The notes under the pieces were generated by a model. The model was not told the DNA's origin and ran no database searches. It was given only the letters and a program-made list of their open reading frames with translations. A program made the translations under genes and the position numbers. A DNA stretch of 64,000 nucleotides from the NCBI GenBank assembly GCA_017552615.1, contig JAFZPI010000043.1, forward strand, positions 62,001 through 126,000. Direction: 5' to 3'. The DNA is from Clostridia bacterium. Its GTDB lineage: Bacteria; Bacillota; Clostridia; Christensenellales; Aristaeellaceae. The first letter of the stretch is position 1. Each line of letters begins with the position of its first letter. Shown here one piece after another: positions 49,820 to 58,680 of this stretch.

Positions 49820-51010
49820 ATGAAGATACGTCTCTGCCTGCTGGTGTTTGGTATCGCTGTGCTTCTGTCCGCCGTCTCCTTCGCGGAAACCACCATCGAC
49901 GGCAAAGCGGACCGCGGCATCGTGCCCGTGGAGAATGCCGGAAACATGGTGGAAAAAGGCATCAGTCCCACGACCGGGCGCACGCTGTCCACGATCCAGG
50001 TTCCGGCAGGTTATTCGGGCCTGGCTGCCAACGGACGATATCAGCCGATGATGGTCCAGATCGACAACACCGACAACGGCGCCGGATACCGGGCACCCTG
50101 GGGCGGGATCTGGGCGGACATCATCTATGAATCCGCCCTGCGACGGGAAGGTCACACCCGCATCACGATGGTCTTCTCCGACGCGATCCCTTACGATGTC
50201 GGACCGATTCGCTCCGCGCGCATCGGTCATGTGTGGCTGCGTGAGGAGTGGGGCGCAGGCTTCATCTACTACGGGCAGCAGGAATACTACCGCACCAACG
50301 TCAAGGATGAGCTCTCCCGCCTAGGCGCGGACGCGGACGGCGTGGCCTTCTCGGGCACCGTCCGGACCTGGGGCGAATACTTCTACTCCCGCGCCAAGCT
50401 GAAATCCCCCCATGACAAAGGTGCGGATGCCGCAGGTCTCCAGGACCTGATTTCAACAGACTACGAAGTCCCCAACCACGCCTTCCGTTTCACCGATGGA
50501 CCCGCCCAGGGCGACAAGGCCACCACGATCACCGTCAACTGGGGCCGCAAGGATTACATCTCCCGCTACACTTATTCCGCCGCACTTGGCTGCTACACCC
50601 GGATGGTCGGTACCGACAAGCAGGAGGTCTACCATGACCTCGACACAGGTGAAGCCATCACCTTCGCGAACGTGATCATCCAGTGGACAGACATGGACTG
50701 GCCTCAGGTCACCGCTCCGGTCATGCGGATCGCGGGCGACGCTTCTTTCTTCACAGCCTACGCGGACGGCGCCTTCGTCGCGCAGGGCAACGCCGACTAC
50801 TTCATGAACGGGGTCCATGTCGAAGGTTATTGGCGCCGCAACAGCATGAACGACCGGACAGTCTTCTACGGGCCTGACGGAGAAGAGATCGAGCTCCAAC
50901 GCGGCCGCACGATGATCATCATGTTCCCCAATGTCGAACGCCAGGTCCAGGAAGGCGTCAACCGCAAGATCGAAGTCCTCAGCATCAAGCGATCCGTTTC
51001 CTACGAATGA
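49820..51010 (+). CDS. Secreted DUF3048 protein
   Basis: 396 residues with a signal peptide (MKIRLCLLVFGIAVLLSAVS, cut after FA). The mature part has the DUF3048 pattern: QPMMVQIDNTDNGAGYRAPWG, DIIYESALRREGHTRITMVFSD, DVGPIRSARIGH, and late in the protein GEAITFANVIIQWT. This family includes YerB of Bacillus subtilis, whose function is not established; no lipobox cysteine is present here. It is a single-gene transcript with consensus promoter and terminator. Reading through the second half shows no other domain. Confidence 0.88.
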   Translation: MKIRLCLLVFGIAVLLSAVSFAETTIDGKADRGIVPVENAGNMVEKGISPTTGRTLSTIQVPAGYSGLAANGRYQPMMVQIDNTDNGAGYRAPWGGIWADIIYESALRREGHTRITMVFSDAIPYDVGPIRSARIGHVWLREEWGAGFIYYGQQEYYRTNVKDELSRLGADADGVAFSGTVRTWGEYFYSRAKLKSPHDKGADAAGLQDLISTDYEVPNHAFRFTDGPAQGDKATTITVNWGRKDYISRYTYSAALGCYTRMVGTDKQEVYHDLDTGEAITFANVIIQWTDMDWPQVTAPVMRIAGDASFFTAYADGAFVAQGNADYFMNGVHVEGYWRRNSMNDRTVFYGPDGEEIELQRGRTMIIMFPNVERQVQEGVNRKIEVLSIKRSVSYE

Positions 51011-51023
51011 TCGGTATTTCAAA

Positions 51024-51057
51024 GGGGCTGCCGTGTGAGCAGCCCCGTTTTCGTTTG
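51024..51057 (+). terminator. Intrinsic terminator of the DUF3048 gene
   Basis: A perfect 8-bp stem (GGGGCTGC 51024-51031 with GCAGCCCC 51039-51046) followed by GTTTTCGTTT. Confidence 0.88.
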
Positions 51058-51066
51058 CAATTCTAC

Positions 51067-52725
51067 TTATTCTTCCATAAAGGTAAAACCCGGATGCGCA
51101 TTGCAGAACGCTTCCGCCGTCCCGCCCACAGAACCGAACAGCGTCACCGCACTGCATCCGCTGAAGGCAGAAGGATCGATGGTGCATCCGTCCGGGATGC
51201 GGACTTGCCGCAAATCATGGCAAGCAGCAAATGCTCCGGCTCCGATGGAACCGCATCCGTCCGGGATATACACCGTCACTGCCGCGATGCCTTCAAAAGC
51301 TCCGTCAGCGATCTCCGTCAGCGAAGACGGCAGCACCAGGTCTGCGATCCCCAGCCGAATGGCATCCGTCCAGCAAGCCGTCAGCGTCATATGATCTTCT
51401 ACCGTAAAAGATTGACCGGCCGCATACGTCTCCCCCTCGATCTCCCATCCGGCAAAAGCCATCAGGGACGGAGGATCAAATTCACAGGCGGGAAGCGCAA
51501 CCGTTTCGCCTTCGCCCAGGATCAGGCGTTCCATTGTACCCGTGCCGCCGTTGCTCTCAAAGAGCACCTGCCGCGGATTCGCGACACCGTTGATCCTGTA
51601 GTCGTGGCCATACTCGTCCACCGTCACCATCTGCGCCACGGCGGAGATATCCGTAATGGGGATCCAGCAGTCGTCTGTGTACCCGCTGGTTGCACTCGTG
51701 GAGTGCGCATAGGCGTGAACTGTCCCTTCCTCCCGATTGATCGCACTGCAGTACATCGCATGCCCCATGTTCCGGATCCAGATGATGTCTCCCTCGTGGA
51801 AATCATCGATCGTGAACTCTTTTTTGCAGTATGCGTCGCCAATCAGGAGCTTCAGCGTCGCGAAGAGGCCTTGGCCTGGATTGTTGGCACCTTCGGTATA
51901 GGGAGCATAGACCGGGAACCCTCCGCCGGAGAGGACCCGGCTCTGGAAGGTCGCGCAGCTATTGTTCTGTACCCACTCGTGGTCGCTTCCGCCAACCGTG
52001 GGAAGCAGATGGCTGGTTGCGTAGGCTGTCGCGGCATGGTAATTGTAGTCGCCGAACGTCCAAGTCAGATAGGTCAAATGACTCCGCCCGTCGGCAGTAT
52101 GCTGATCGTCAAAGATCACAAGGCCGTCTTCGTCGGACATGGCTGTGGTGATCGGCGTCCCGACTTCATCCGTCAGCAGGACTTCAGCATTCGGGATCCC
52201 CGTCTCGAAGCATACAGCCGGACCATGCTCGAAAAGGTTGCGCTCCGTGTGTGCGGGAACAAAGGCAGGCTGTGAGCTGCCCAGACAACCGACCCAGAGA
52301 TAGCGCTCTGCCGCGGCGGAATTCTTCGACCACGCGACGACCTTCACACAGGCATAATGCGAATTGTTGACGCGCGCATACCCGTACAGCCTGGCGGACG
52401 AACCGGACGCAAGGGTATACTCTCCGCTCCGGGCACCATCCTTGCTGTAGATGGCGTTATAGCCGAGGGTCGCGTACACAATAACCGGCAGCCCGTCCGC
52501 GCTGAAAAACGCATAGTTGGCCAACCCGCCGGATGATCCGCCCGCGCAGGTGGAAGCGCTGACCAGCGAACCGCTGGCATCCGCCGTGTTTGCTTCGAGT
52601 ACATAGTCAAATCCAATGGGCATTTCAGGCTTCTGCGCATGGGAAACAAGAGGCACAGCTACCAGCGCCACCATCAGGATGAAAAGAAACAAACGTTCTC
52701 CGAATAGCGGAAACAATCGTTTCAT
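51067..52725 (-). CDS. Secreted protein with amidase-like, Listeria-type repeat and leucine-rich domains
   Basis: 552 residues with a signal peptide (about 1-31). Residues about 30-215 are beta-rich and of unknown type. Residues about 225-370 resemble a papain-like amidase (Amidase_6/CHAP-like): YHAATAYATSHLLP, NNSCATFQSRVLSGGG with the candidate cysteine, GDIIWIRNMGHAMYCS with the candidate histidine, then YAHSTS. A beta-grasp Listeria/Bacteroides-type repeat follows (VLFESNGGTGTMERL, AFAGWEIEGETYAAGQ). BspA-type leucine-rich repeats end the protein (LPSSLTEIADGAFEGI, CGSIGAGAFAACHDL). It probably cuts or binds an extracellular wall or host substrate. The start at 52725 follows GGGAGG. Confidence 0.78.
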   Translation of the reverse strand: MKRLFPLFGERLFLFILMVALVAVPLVSHAQKPEMPIGFDYVLEANTADASGSLVSASTCAGGSSGGLANYAFFSADGLPVIVYATLGYNAIYSKDGARSGEYTLASGSSARLYGYARVNNSHYACVKVVAWSKNSAAAERYLWVGCLGSSQPAFVPAHTERNLFEHGPAVCFETGIPNAEVLLTDEVGTPITTAMSDEDGLVIFDDQHTADGRSHLTYLTWTFGDYNYHAATAYATSHLLPTVGGSDHEWVQNNSCATFQSRVLSGGGFPVYAPYTEGANNPGQGLFATLKLLIGDAYCKKEFTIDDFHEGDIIWIRNMGHAMYCSAINREEGTVHAYAHSTSATSGYTDDCWIPITDISAVAQMVTVDEYGHDYRINGVANPRQVLFESNGGTGTMERLILGEGETVALPACEFDPPSLMAFAGWEIEGETYAAGQSFTVEDHMTLTACWTDAIRLGIADLVLPSSLTEIADGAFEGIAAVTVYIPDGCGSIGAGAFAACHDLRQVRIPDGCTIDPSAFSGCSAVTLFGSVGGTAEAFCNAHPGFTFMEE

Positions 52726-52749
52726 GCCTGCATTGCCTCCCAGCAAACC

Positions 52750-53967
52750 TCACCATTTCCCGCCCTTGCTGCCTTTTGCGCCTTTGCTTCCCTTGGCACC
52801 TAGGGTTGCACCCTTCAGGATTTCGGAAGTATACACATAAGTCCGGCTGTTTTTCTCGCGGTGTGCTTTCAGCGCGATCTCCACCATGCGGTCGATGAGT
52901 GTGCTGTATTTGACCCCCGCGGCTTCCCAGAGATAATAGGCCAGTGAACCGGGAATGGTGTTGATCTCGGTGATGAAAAGTTTATCGGTCGCTCTGTCCC
53001 ACATATAGTCAATCCGTACGACTCCCTTGCAGTCCATCTCGGTGAATATCCTCTTCGAGAGCGCCTGGATCTCATCCCGGCGTTCGTCAGGAATCGGCGC
53101 GGGCAGAACACGGCTGAGGCTCGCCATCCCGCTGGATTTGGTTCCGCCTCCGGCAAGGTATTTCTCGGCAAAGGTCAGCGTTTCTTCGTGGGAAATCGGC
53201 ATCTCCACGGGAGAAGCCTCGCAGTCCCCGTCAAAACCAATCACGGAGCAATTCAGCTCAATGGGCTTGTCCAAGCCTTTTTCCACCAAGACACGGCGGT
53301 CATACTCGAAGGCCAGTTCCATCGCGTCGGCGAAACCTTCGGCATCGTCAGCACGTGTCACGCCGATGGACGAGCCCAGGTTAGCAGGCTTGACATAGAC
53401 AGGCCAACCGAGTTCTTTTTCGACCTGTTCCAATGCCGCATTGGGATCTTCCGCATACTTCGCGGCGGTAAACCAGCAACCCGGCAGGACTGGAAAACCG
53501 CAGCCCTTGAAGAACTGCTTCATCATGATCTTGTCCATGCCGACGGCGCTTCCCGCCACGCCGGTGGAGGTGTAGGGCAGGTTGGCCAGTTCCAGCAGGC
53601 CCTGCAGGGTGCCGTCCTCACCGTTGAGGCCGTGCATGACGATCACACAGACCTCCAACCTGGCCACGATCACCTGTTCCGGCTTACCGAACAAGCCCTT
53701 GCCAGGCTTGATGGCCGTCAACGCACCGCTCCCGGCGGTGATGTCAAGATGCACCTGCTGGGCTTTGGCCGGGTCCCAGGCAGTGAAGGTCTGCACCTTC
53801 CGCAGGGCGTCACCGGTATACCAGCGGCCGTCCGGGGCAATGTAGACCGGGATGATGTCGTATTTCTCGGTGTTGACATGGTTCATCAGCTGAATCGCGG
53901 AAATGATGGCCACCTCGCGCTCGCAGCTGCGGGAGCCGAAGATCACGCCAAGCTGGGTTTTCGCCAT
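52750..53967 (-). CDS. ddl: D-alanine--D-alanine ligase with lysine/glycine-rich tail
   Basis: 405 residues. An ATP-grasp enzyme that joins two D-alanines for the muropeptide stem. VIFGSRSCEREVAIISA is the N-terminal start, MHGLNGEDGTLQGLLEL the central loop, WPVYVKPANLGSSIGVTRA the ATP site and ITEINTIPGSLAYYLW the metal-binding end. The last 20 residues are a low-complexity tail of GAKGSKG-type units not usual in the family. It is encoded just upstream of a repeat-rich gap, and no stop codon change is seen. The murF-like gene lies 12 bases upstream, so both steps of stem completion are co-expressed. Confidence 0.93.
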   Translation of the reverse strand: MAKTQLGVIFGSRSCEREVAIISAIQLMNHVNTEKYDIIPVYIAPDGRWYTGDALRKVQTFTAWDPAKAQQVHLDITAGSGALTAIKPGKGLFGKPEQVIVARLEVCVIVMHGLNGEDGTLQGLLELANLPYTSTGVAGSAVGMDKIMMKQFFKGCGFPVLPGCWFTAAKYAEDPNAALEQVEKELGWPVYVKPANLGSSIGVTRADDAEGFADAMELAFEYDRRVLVEKGLDKPIELNCSVIGFDGDCEASPVEMPISHEETLTFAEKYLAGGGTKSSGMASLSRVLPAPIPDERRDEIQALSKRIFTEMDCKGVVRIDYMWDRATDKLFITEINTIPGSLAYYLWEAAGVKYSTLIDRMVEIALKAHREKNSRTYVYTSEILKGATLGAKGSKGAKGSKGGKW

Positions 53968-53979
53968 AGCTGTCGCCTC

Positions 53980-55542
53980 TCAAGTCTCAGAATAGTTATC
54001 CGGCAAATCATTTTCAAACAGGACGGTATCCCCCACACGCGCGATGGACCGCATCAGGTCTGCCGCCTCGGTGAGGCTGTTCACCGTGTGGATGTCTTCT
54101 TCTTTGAACCCCTTTGATAACAGCCCTTCCCGGATCGGCGCGGTATGCTTCGGCCCGACCAGGATCGCGACATCCACACTGTCCGCCATGTCCTCACCGA
54201 AACGGCGGTTGTACGTGGCTTCCTCGCTGCCTAGCTCCACCATACCCGGCGTAACGATCATGCGCTTCGGCGGGAAAGCCTTCAGCACCCCGAGAGCCCT
54301 CGAGGCTCCGGCCGGGTTCGCGTTGAACGCATCGTCGATCAGAGTGATCCCGCCAGGGTTGTCGATCAGCTGCAAGCGGTGCTCGACCGACTGAACCCGT
54401 CCGATCCCGCGGGATATCTCCTTCAGCGTCATGCCAAGCTCCAGGCAGACAGAAGACGCCAGCAAAAGATTCTGGATGTTATGGGAACCAAGCAGGCGCG
54501 TCTCGCAGGCCACGCGACCGTCTTGGGTGCAGAGCGTGAACGACGATCCGCGTGCGCTGACCTGCACGTCTTCCGCCCAGACATCCGCATCCGAACTGGG
54601 TGTCAGGTTCACCAAGCGCTTTTTCCCGTTTGTGCGGTCATAGAGACCACGGCAGATGTCCCCGTCATCGGGGAAGAAGCGCACACCGCTTTCCGGGATT
54701 GCACGGATCAGGTCGTATTTGGTCTCCTTGATGGCTTCGAGGCTGCCGAAGGTGTCCAGGTGCTGAGCCCCGACGCTCGTCAGTACCCCGTGATCCGGGT
54801 GTACGAGGCGGCAGAGTTCTTTGATGTCACCGCGGTGCCGGGCCCCCATCTCCGCCAGGAAGATCTGGTGAGCGGGTTCGAGCTTTTCCCGGATGATCCG
54901 GGTCAGGCCCATCGGTGTATTGAAACTGGCCGGGGTCGTTAACACTTGAAAGCGTTCCGAAAGCATAACGCCGAGCATCACTTTCACGCTCGTCTTGCCG
55001 AATGATCCTGTGATGCCGATCTTGATCAGATCCGGCCGGTTCGCCAGCTTTTTGCGGGCGTCCTGGAAATAGAGCTCATAGACGCCGCGTTCGATGGGCC
55101 AGGCCAGCAGGGCTCCCACGGCCAACCACAGGGGCAGGAGTAACGGGAACAGCCATCGCCAGGCCTCGGGAATCAATAAGCATAAACCAAAGCAGGCCAA
55201 TCCATACACGACCCACAGGCGTTTCACCCGGGCTGTCGCTTTGAAGGGCTTTTTTGCCTTCTTTACAGCTGTCAGCTTACCGATCGCAAACCCAGCTGCG
55301 GACATGAGGACCGCAGAAAACGCTTTGCCCCAGTTCCATTGGCCCAGCGCGAACCAGCACAGCGCTGCGGCGGCAGTCATCAGGAGCCCGGGTAGGAGGT
55401 CTTTCGGGGCATTGCGTTTGACGGAACGGAGATAACCGGGAAGCTGGTAGCTCTCCAGCTGAAAGAAATGAACGAGGGTCCGGGACGCAAGGACACAGCC
55501 CACAGCCATCCCGGCTGCGGCCAACAGAGCCCAGATGCTCAT
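53980..55542 (-). CDS. Membrane-anchored MurF-like ligase
   Basis: 520 residues. Three or four transmembrane helices (about 1-150) replace the usual MurF substrate-binding N-terminal domain. The central ATPase domain has the Mur ligase P-loop GITGSFGKTSVKVML, FLAEMGARHRGDIKEL and GAQHLDTFGSLEAI. The C-terminal domain has LLGSHNIQNLLLASSV, IDDAFNANPAGASRAL and MVELGSEEATYNRRFGE, the MurF pattern. It should add D-Ala-D-Ala to the UDP-MurNAc-tripeptide; anchoring would place this near MraY. The start at 55542 follows GGGGGATGAGGGG, four bases after the upstream gene's stop codon. Confidence 0.88.
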   Translation of the reverse strand: MSIWALLAAAGMAVGCVLASRTLVHFFQLESYQLPGYLRSVKRNAPKDLLPGLLMTAAAALCWFALGQWNWGKAFSAVLMSAAGFAIGKLTAVKKAKKPFKATARVKRLWVVYGLACFGLCLLIPEAWRWLFPLLLPLWLAVGALLAWPIERGVYELYFQDARKKLANRPDLIKIGITGSFGKTSVKVMLGVMLSERFQVLTTPASFNTPMGLTRIIREKLEPAHQIFLAEMGARHRGDIKELCRLVHPDHGVLTSVGAQHLDTFGSLEAIKETKYDLIRAIPESGVRFFPDDGDICRGLYDRTNGKKRLVNLTPSSDADVWAEDVQVSARGSSFTLCTQDGRVACETRLLGSHNIQNLLLASSVCLELGMTLKEISRGIGRVQSVEHRLQLIDNPGGITLIDDAFNANPAGASRALGVLKAFPPKRMIVTPGMVELGSEEATYNRRFGEDMADSVDVAILVGPKHTAPIREGLLSKGFKEEDIHTVNSLTEAADLMRSIARVGDTVLFENDLPDNYSET

Positions 55543-55546
55543 CCCC

Positions 55547-56308
55547 TCATCCCCCAATCAAGAATTGCCTGATAATGGTGTTGAAACGTGCTGCCTGTTC
55601 CAGATAGGCAAAGTGCGTGCCGCCCTCAAGGATCACCAGGCCCGCATCAGGAATCTCCCGTTCCATGCGCTGGCCCATCCACAGGGGTGTTTCCGTATCA
55701 TGATCCCCCCAGAGGAGCAGCGTAGGCTGCTGTATTCGGGGCAGCCGGTCTGCCAGGTCCAGGCTGATGACCTTCACAAAGGTTTTGCGCATTTCCTCGT
55801 CAAGTGCGTTATAATCTGCGGAACCATATTGCTGCCGGAGTTTCTCCTCTGCCTTTTCAGCAATGCCGGAGAAGAGTTTTACGGTTTTGACCTTTTCCCA
55901 GACCGCTTTCTTTCGTTTGAATTCCTCGGAACGTTTTTTTGCCTCTTCGGTCTGTGGCTTTTTGATCCCCGCACCGCCGGTGATCACGATCTTTTTGAAA
56001 AGGTTGGGATACTCCGAGGCCAGCCAAATCGCCACCCGTCCGCCAAAGGAGTGGGCCACCACGCTGCAAGGAATGAAATCTTCTTCCTGCAGCAACGCTC
56101 GTACGGCTTCCGCGTATTCCGGGACGCCCCAGGGTTCCGGAGGACGGTCGCTTTCTCCAAAGCCGGGAAAATCGAGAGTCATGACCTCAGCGTTTGGTGC
56201 CAGGGCATCGGCCACGGACTTCATCATCGCGCCGGTGCAGCCCCATCCGTGGAGGAACAGGATCTTTTCTTCGCCGCTTCCCCGGCGCTCCCGGTGAATC
56301 CGCGTCAT
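55547..56308 (-). CDS. Alpha/beta hydrolase
   Basis: 253 residues of the alpha/beta hydrolase fold. The oxyanion turn is in FLHGWGCTGAMM, the nucleophilic serine in VAHSFGGRV, the aspartate in LLWGDHDTETP and the histidine in LEGGTHFAYLEQ. A helical cap (about 115-180) is rich in lysine and glutamate. The gene carries no signal peptide, so the enzyme is cytosolic. Substrate is unknown. It is upstream of murF-ddl in the same direction and its stop is only 4 bases from the murF start. Confidence 0.9.
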   Translation of the reverse strand: MTRIHRERRGSGEEKILFLHGWGCTGAMMKSVADALAPNAEVMTLDFPGFGESDRPPEPWGVPEYAEAVRALLQEEDFIPCSVVAHSFGGRVAIWLASEYPNLFKKIVITGGAGIKKPQTEEAKKRSEEFKRKKAVWEKVKTVKLFSGIAEKAEEKLRQQYGSADYNALDEEMRKTFVKVISLDLADRLPRIQQPTLLLWGDHDTETPLWMGQRMEREIPDAGLVILEGGTHFAYLEQAARFNTIIRQFLIGG

Positions 56309-56339
56309 GAACCTTTCCCTCCTCCCGGCTTTTGTTTAT

Positions 56340-56798
56340 TTACTCTTCGTTGATTCTCCAGATGTAGCGGCATTTCTCCCGGCTGATGGACCAGCGCTGC
56401 CGGATCCAGTCCGGGACCTTCACCGTGCGCTCCAGCACACAGCCCAGGTGTTCACACGTCGTGCGGGACGGCGTGTTGTCCGGATCGCAGGTGATGACCA
56501 CACTCTGCTTTCCGGCCCGCTGCATGATGGGTACCAGCAGCTGGCAGGCGCGGCGCGCGTAATGGTGGCCGCGGTAGGGGGGATCGATATGGTAGCCGAT
56601 GTGCCCGTAGACATACACGCAGGGGCTCTCCCCCAGCCGCAGGTTGATGCGTCCCATCTCGCGGCGCTTTCCGCGGGGTGCGATGATCCAGCTGTATTCC
56701 TCGCCGAAGCCCATGTCCGGCTCCGCGTGCCCGTCATCCACCGGGATCAGGTCGATGACCCCGTCGGTGAGGGGTTCTTTTCGTCTGAAAAAGAACAA
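56340..56798 (-). CDS. GNAT N-acetyltransferase
   Basis: 152 residues. The acetyl-CoA site is in GYHIDPPYRGHHYARRACQLLVPIM and the DPDNTPSRTTCEHLGC block follows, both characteristic of the GNAT fold. The substrate cannot be named. The start is unusual: an upstream in-frame stop codon leaves only a TTG at 56798, with AAGGA directly against it. The next ATG lies 28 residues in, which would remove a conserved strand. It may therefore start poorly. Confidence 0.82.
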   Translation of the reverse strand: MFFFRRKEPLTDGVIDLIPVDDGHAEPDMGFGEEYSWIIAPRGKRREMGRINLRLGESPCVYVYGHIGYHIDPPYRGHHYARRACQLLVPIMQRAGKQSVVITCDPDNTPSRTTCEHLGCVLERTVKVPDWIRQRWSISREKCRYIWRINEE

Positions 56799-56801
56799 TC
56801 C

Positions 56802-57722
56802 TTACACTTCCCGGATGGACACCCGTTCGAGCAGGGCGTCGTAGTCTTCGCGGCGGATCAGCTGCGTGCCGTCCGTCATGACGGAAGCCGTTCCGGCGGC
56901 AATACCGCGGCGGAAAGCCTCCACATAATCCCCCGTCTCCACATATCCAGCGACAAAACCCGCCGTCATTGCGTCTCCTGCACCGACGGTGGAAGATACC
57001 TTGACCCGAATACCCGGTGCATGCCAGGCCTTGTCCTTCGTCACGAGCATCGCGCCTTCGGCGCCGAGAGACACAAGCACGTTCTCGGCTCCCGCATGGA
57101 TGAGTTCACGGGCCGCGGCCTCCACGTCAGCGAGGCCTTCCAGTTTTCTCCCAACTGCGCTGCAAAGCTCGGCCCGGTTCGGCTTCACAAGGAACGGTTT
57201 TGCCGCCAGGGAGGTCCGAAGGGTCGCACCGGAGGCGTCCACCACGCAGGGTACGGGGAGGACCCGTACCAACCGGGCATAAGTGTCATCCGCGCAGCAC
57301 GGCGGCAGAGAACCGGTCAGTACCAGGAAGTCATCGTTGCCGCAGTTGTCCCGCACCAGCTTCAGGAAGTCTGTGAGGCGTTTCCCGTCCACGCAGGGAC
57401 CGGGTTCGTTGATCTCCGTGCATTCGCGGCCGTCAAGGCTGATAATCTTGAGGTTGGTCCGGATCTCTCCGGGCACGTGCAGGAAGCCGTGAAGCACGCC
57501 CGCCTCGCTGAGCATCGACTCATACCGCGCTGCGCTTGCCTCTCCCGCCAGGCCGAGGCAGCGGGCCTGAGCCCCCAGTTTGGTCAGGACATTTGCCACA
57601 TTGGCGCCCTTCCCGCCGGGATCGGTCCGCATGCTCCGCACGCGGTGCACGGCGCCGACGGACATGGCGTCCACCACAACGGTTTTGTCGAAGCTGGGGT
57701 TCAGGCAGATGGCGGTGATCAT
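56802..57722 (-). CDS. PfkB-family hexose kinase, 1-phosphofructokinase type
   Basis: A 306-residue ribokinase-fold enzyme of the 1-phosphofructokinase/tagatose-6-phosphate kinase group. ICLNPSFDKTVVVD and PGGKGANVANVL are at the N-terminus, LVLTGSLPPCC and LVKPNRAELC in the middle, and the catalytic VGAGDAMTAGFVAGYVE near the C-terminus. It phosphorylates a phosphorylated hexose with ATP. No PTS genes adjoin it. The ATG at 57722 follows GGAGG; a GTG 9 bases upstream would be too close to that site. Confidence 0.92.
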   Translation of the reverse strand: MITAICLNPSFDKTVVVDAMSVGAVHRVRSMRTDPGGKGANVANVLTKLGAQARCLGLAGEASAARYESMLSEAGVLHGFLHVPGEIRTNLKIISLDGRECTEINEPGPCVDGKRLTDFLKLVRDNCGNDDFLVLTGSLPPCCADDTYARLVRVLPVPCVVDASGATLRTSLAAKPFLVKPNRAELCSAVGRKLEGLADVEAAARELIHAGAENVLVSLGAEGAMLVTKDKAWHAPGIRVKVSSTVGAGDAMTAGFVAGYVETGDYVEAFRRGIAAGTASVMTDGTQLIRREDYDALLERVSIREV

Positions 57723-57753
57723 CCGGGACACACCTCCGAAATCGTTTCAGCTG

Positions 57754-57782
57754 ATTATACCATAGGGCTTGCGGATACGCAA
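57754..57782 (-). promoter_or_regulatory. Promoter of the PfkB-type kinase with an overlapping palindrome
   Basis: Minus strand TTGCGT (57777-57782), 17 bases, TATAAT (57754-57759). An 8-bp inverted repeat (GGCTTGCG 57766-57773 with CGCAAGCC 57778-57785, GATA between) covers the -35 box and spacer and could be an operator or the tatD terminator without a T run. Confidence 0.65.
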
Positions 57783-57788
57783 GCCAAA

Positions 57789-58568
57789 TCAAAGCGCCAA
57801 GCCATAGACCCTGCACGCATTTTCAAACGTATAAGCAGCCGTTTCTTCGGCTGTTTCACTCCGCAGTTCCGCGATGCGCGTACAGATATACCGCACATTC
57901 GTGGGTTCGTTCCGCGTCCCGCGCACGGGCTCCGGAGCCATGTAAGGGCTGTCTGTTTCGATCAGGATCCGATCCCTGGGGCACTTTGCCGCGACCTCCT
58001 GGAGTTTTCGGGCATTCCTGAATGTCACCGGCCCCGCAAAAGAAATATGGTAACCCATGCAAAGATACTCCTGCGCTGTCTCCCAGCTCCCCGAAAAGCA
58101 GTGCATGATGCCGCCCGTCAGGTGTTCCTTGTGGGCCCTTAAGAGTTCGATCATATCCGGATGGGCTTCCCGCACATGGAAAGCACAGGGCAGGCCCAGT
58201 TCCCACGCCAGTTCGATCTGATCAGCACAGACCTTCTGCTGCCACTCCCGGGGCGGATTATCCTCCCAATGATAATCAAGCCCGATCTCACCGATCGCAC
58301 GCACCGCGGGTTCTTGGGACAGCGCTGCCAATGCCTGCAAGTCCTCTTCGCCCTTGTATGCACCGCTATCTCCCGGATAGAAGCCGATCGCCGCTACCGC
58401 GCCGGGATGGGCCGCTGCGTAGTCAGCGGCCTTTCGGGAGGAATTCAGTTCCGTTCCGATCAGTGCATAGCGGGTCACGCCTGCCGCGAGCATCCGCTCG
58501 TGCAAATCCTTCCGGTCCGCGTCAAAGCGCGGGTCGTCGATATGGCAATGGGAATCAAACAGGTTCAT
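57789..58568 (-). CDS. tatD: TatD-family DNase
   Basis: 259 residues, a metal-dependent nuclease barrel of the TatD family. Motifs: DSHCHIDDPRF, the GEIGLDYHW region with the metal-bridging glutamate, IMHCFSGSWETAQ, and IETDSPYMAPEPVRGTRNEP. The protein removes 3' ends of DNA or acts in quality control; exact role in this organism is unclear. The gene is in a leftward cluster, with htrA 112 bases upstream. Confidence 0.95.
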   Translation of the reverse strand: MNLFDSHCHIDDPRFDADRKDLHERMLAAGVTRYALIGTELNSSRKAADYAAAHPGAVAAIGFYPGDSGAYKGEEDLQALAALSQEPAVRAIGEIGLDYHWEDNPPREWQQKVCADQIELAWELGLPCAFHVREAHPDMIELLRAHKEHLTGGIMHCFSGSWETAQEYLCMGYHISFAGPVTFRNARKLQEVAAKCPRDRILIETDSPYMAPEPVRGTRNEPTNVRYICTRIAELRSETAEETAAYTFENACRVYGLAL

Positions 58569-58603
58569 GAGGGATTCCGCCTCTCTTCTCCGGACTCTAT
58601 CCG

Positions 58604-58633
58604 CAAAAACCGGGAGAGGATCACCCTCTCCCG
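58604..58633 (-). terminator. Intrinsic terminator of the htrA gene
   Basis: Minus strand stem GGGAGAGG...CCTCTCCC (58612-58619 with 58625-58632), five-base loop, then a GTTTTT run. It lies 48 bases beyond the htrA stop codon. Confidence 0.85.
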
Positions 58634-58680
58634 TTCAAGTGTATACCCATTCGGCTGTTTTTGCAAGCGCGTCCGCAAAC

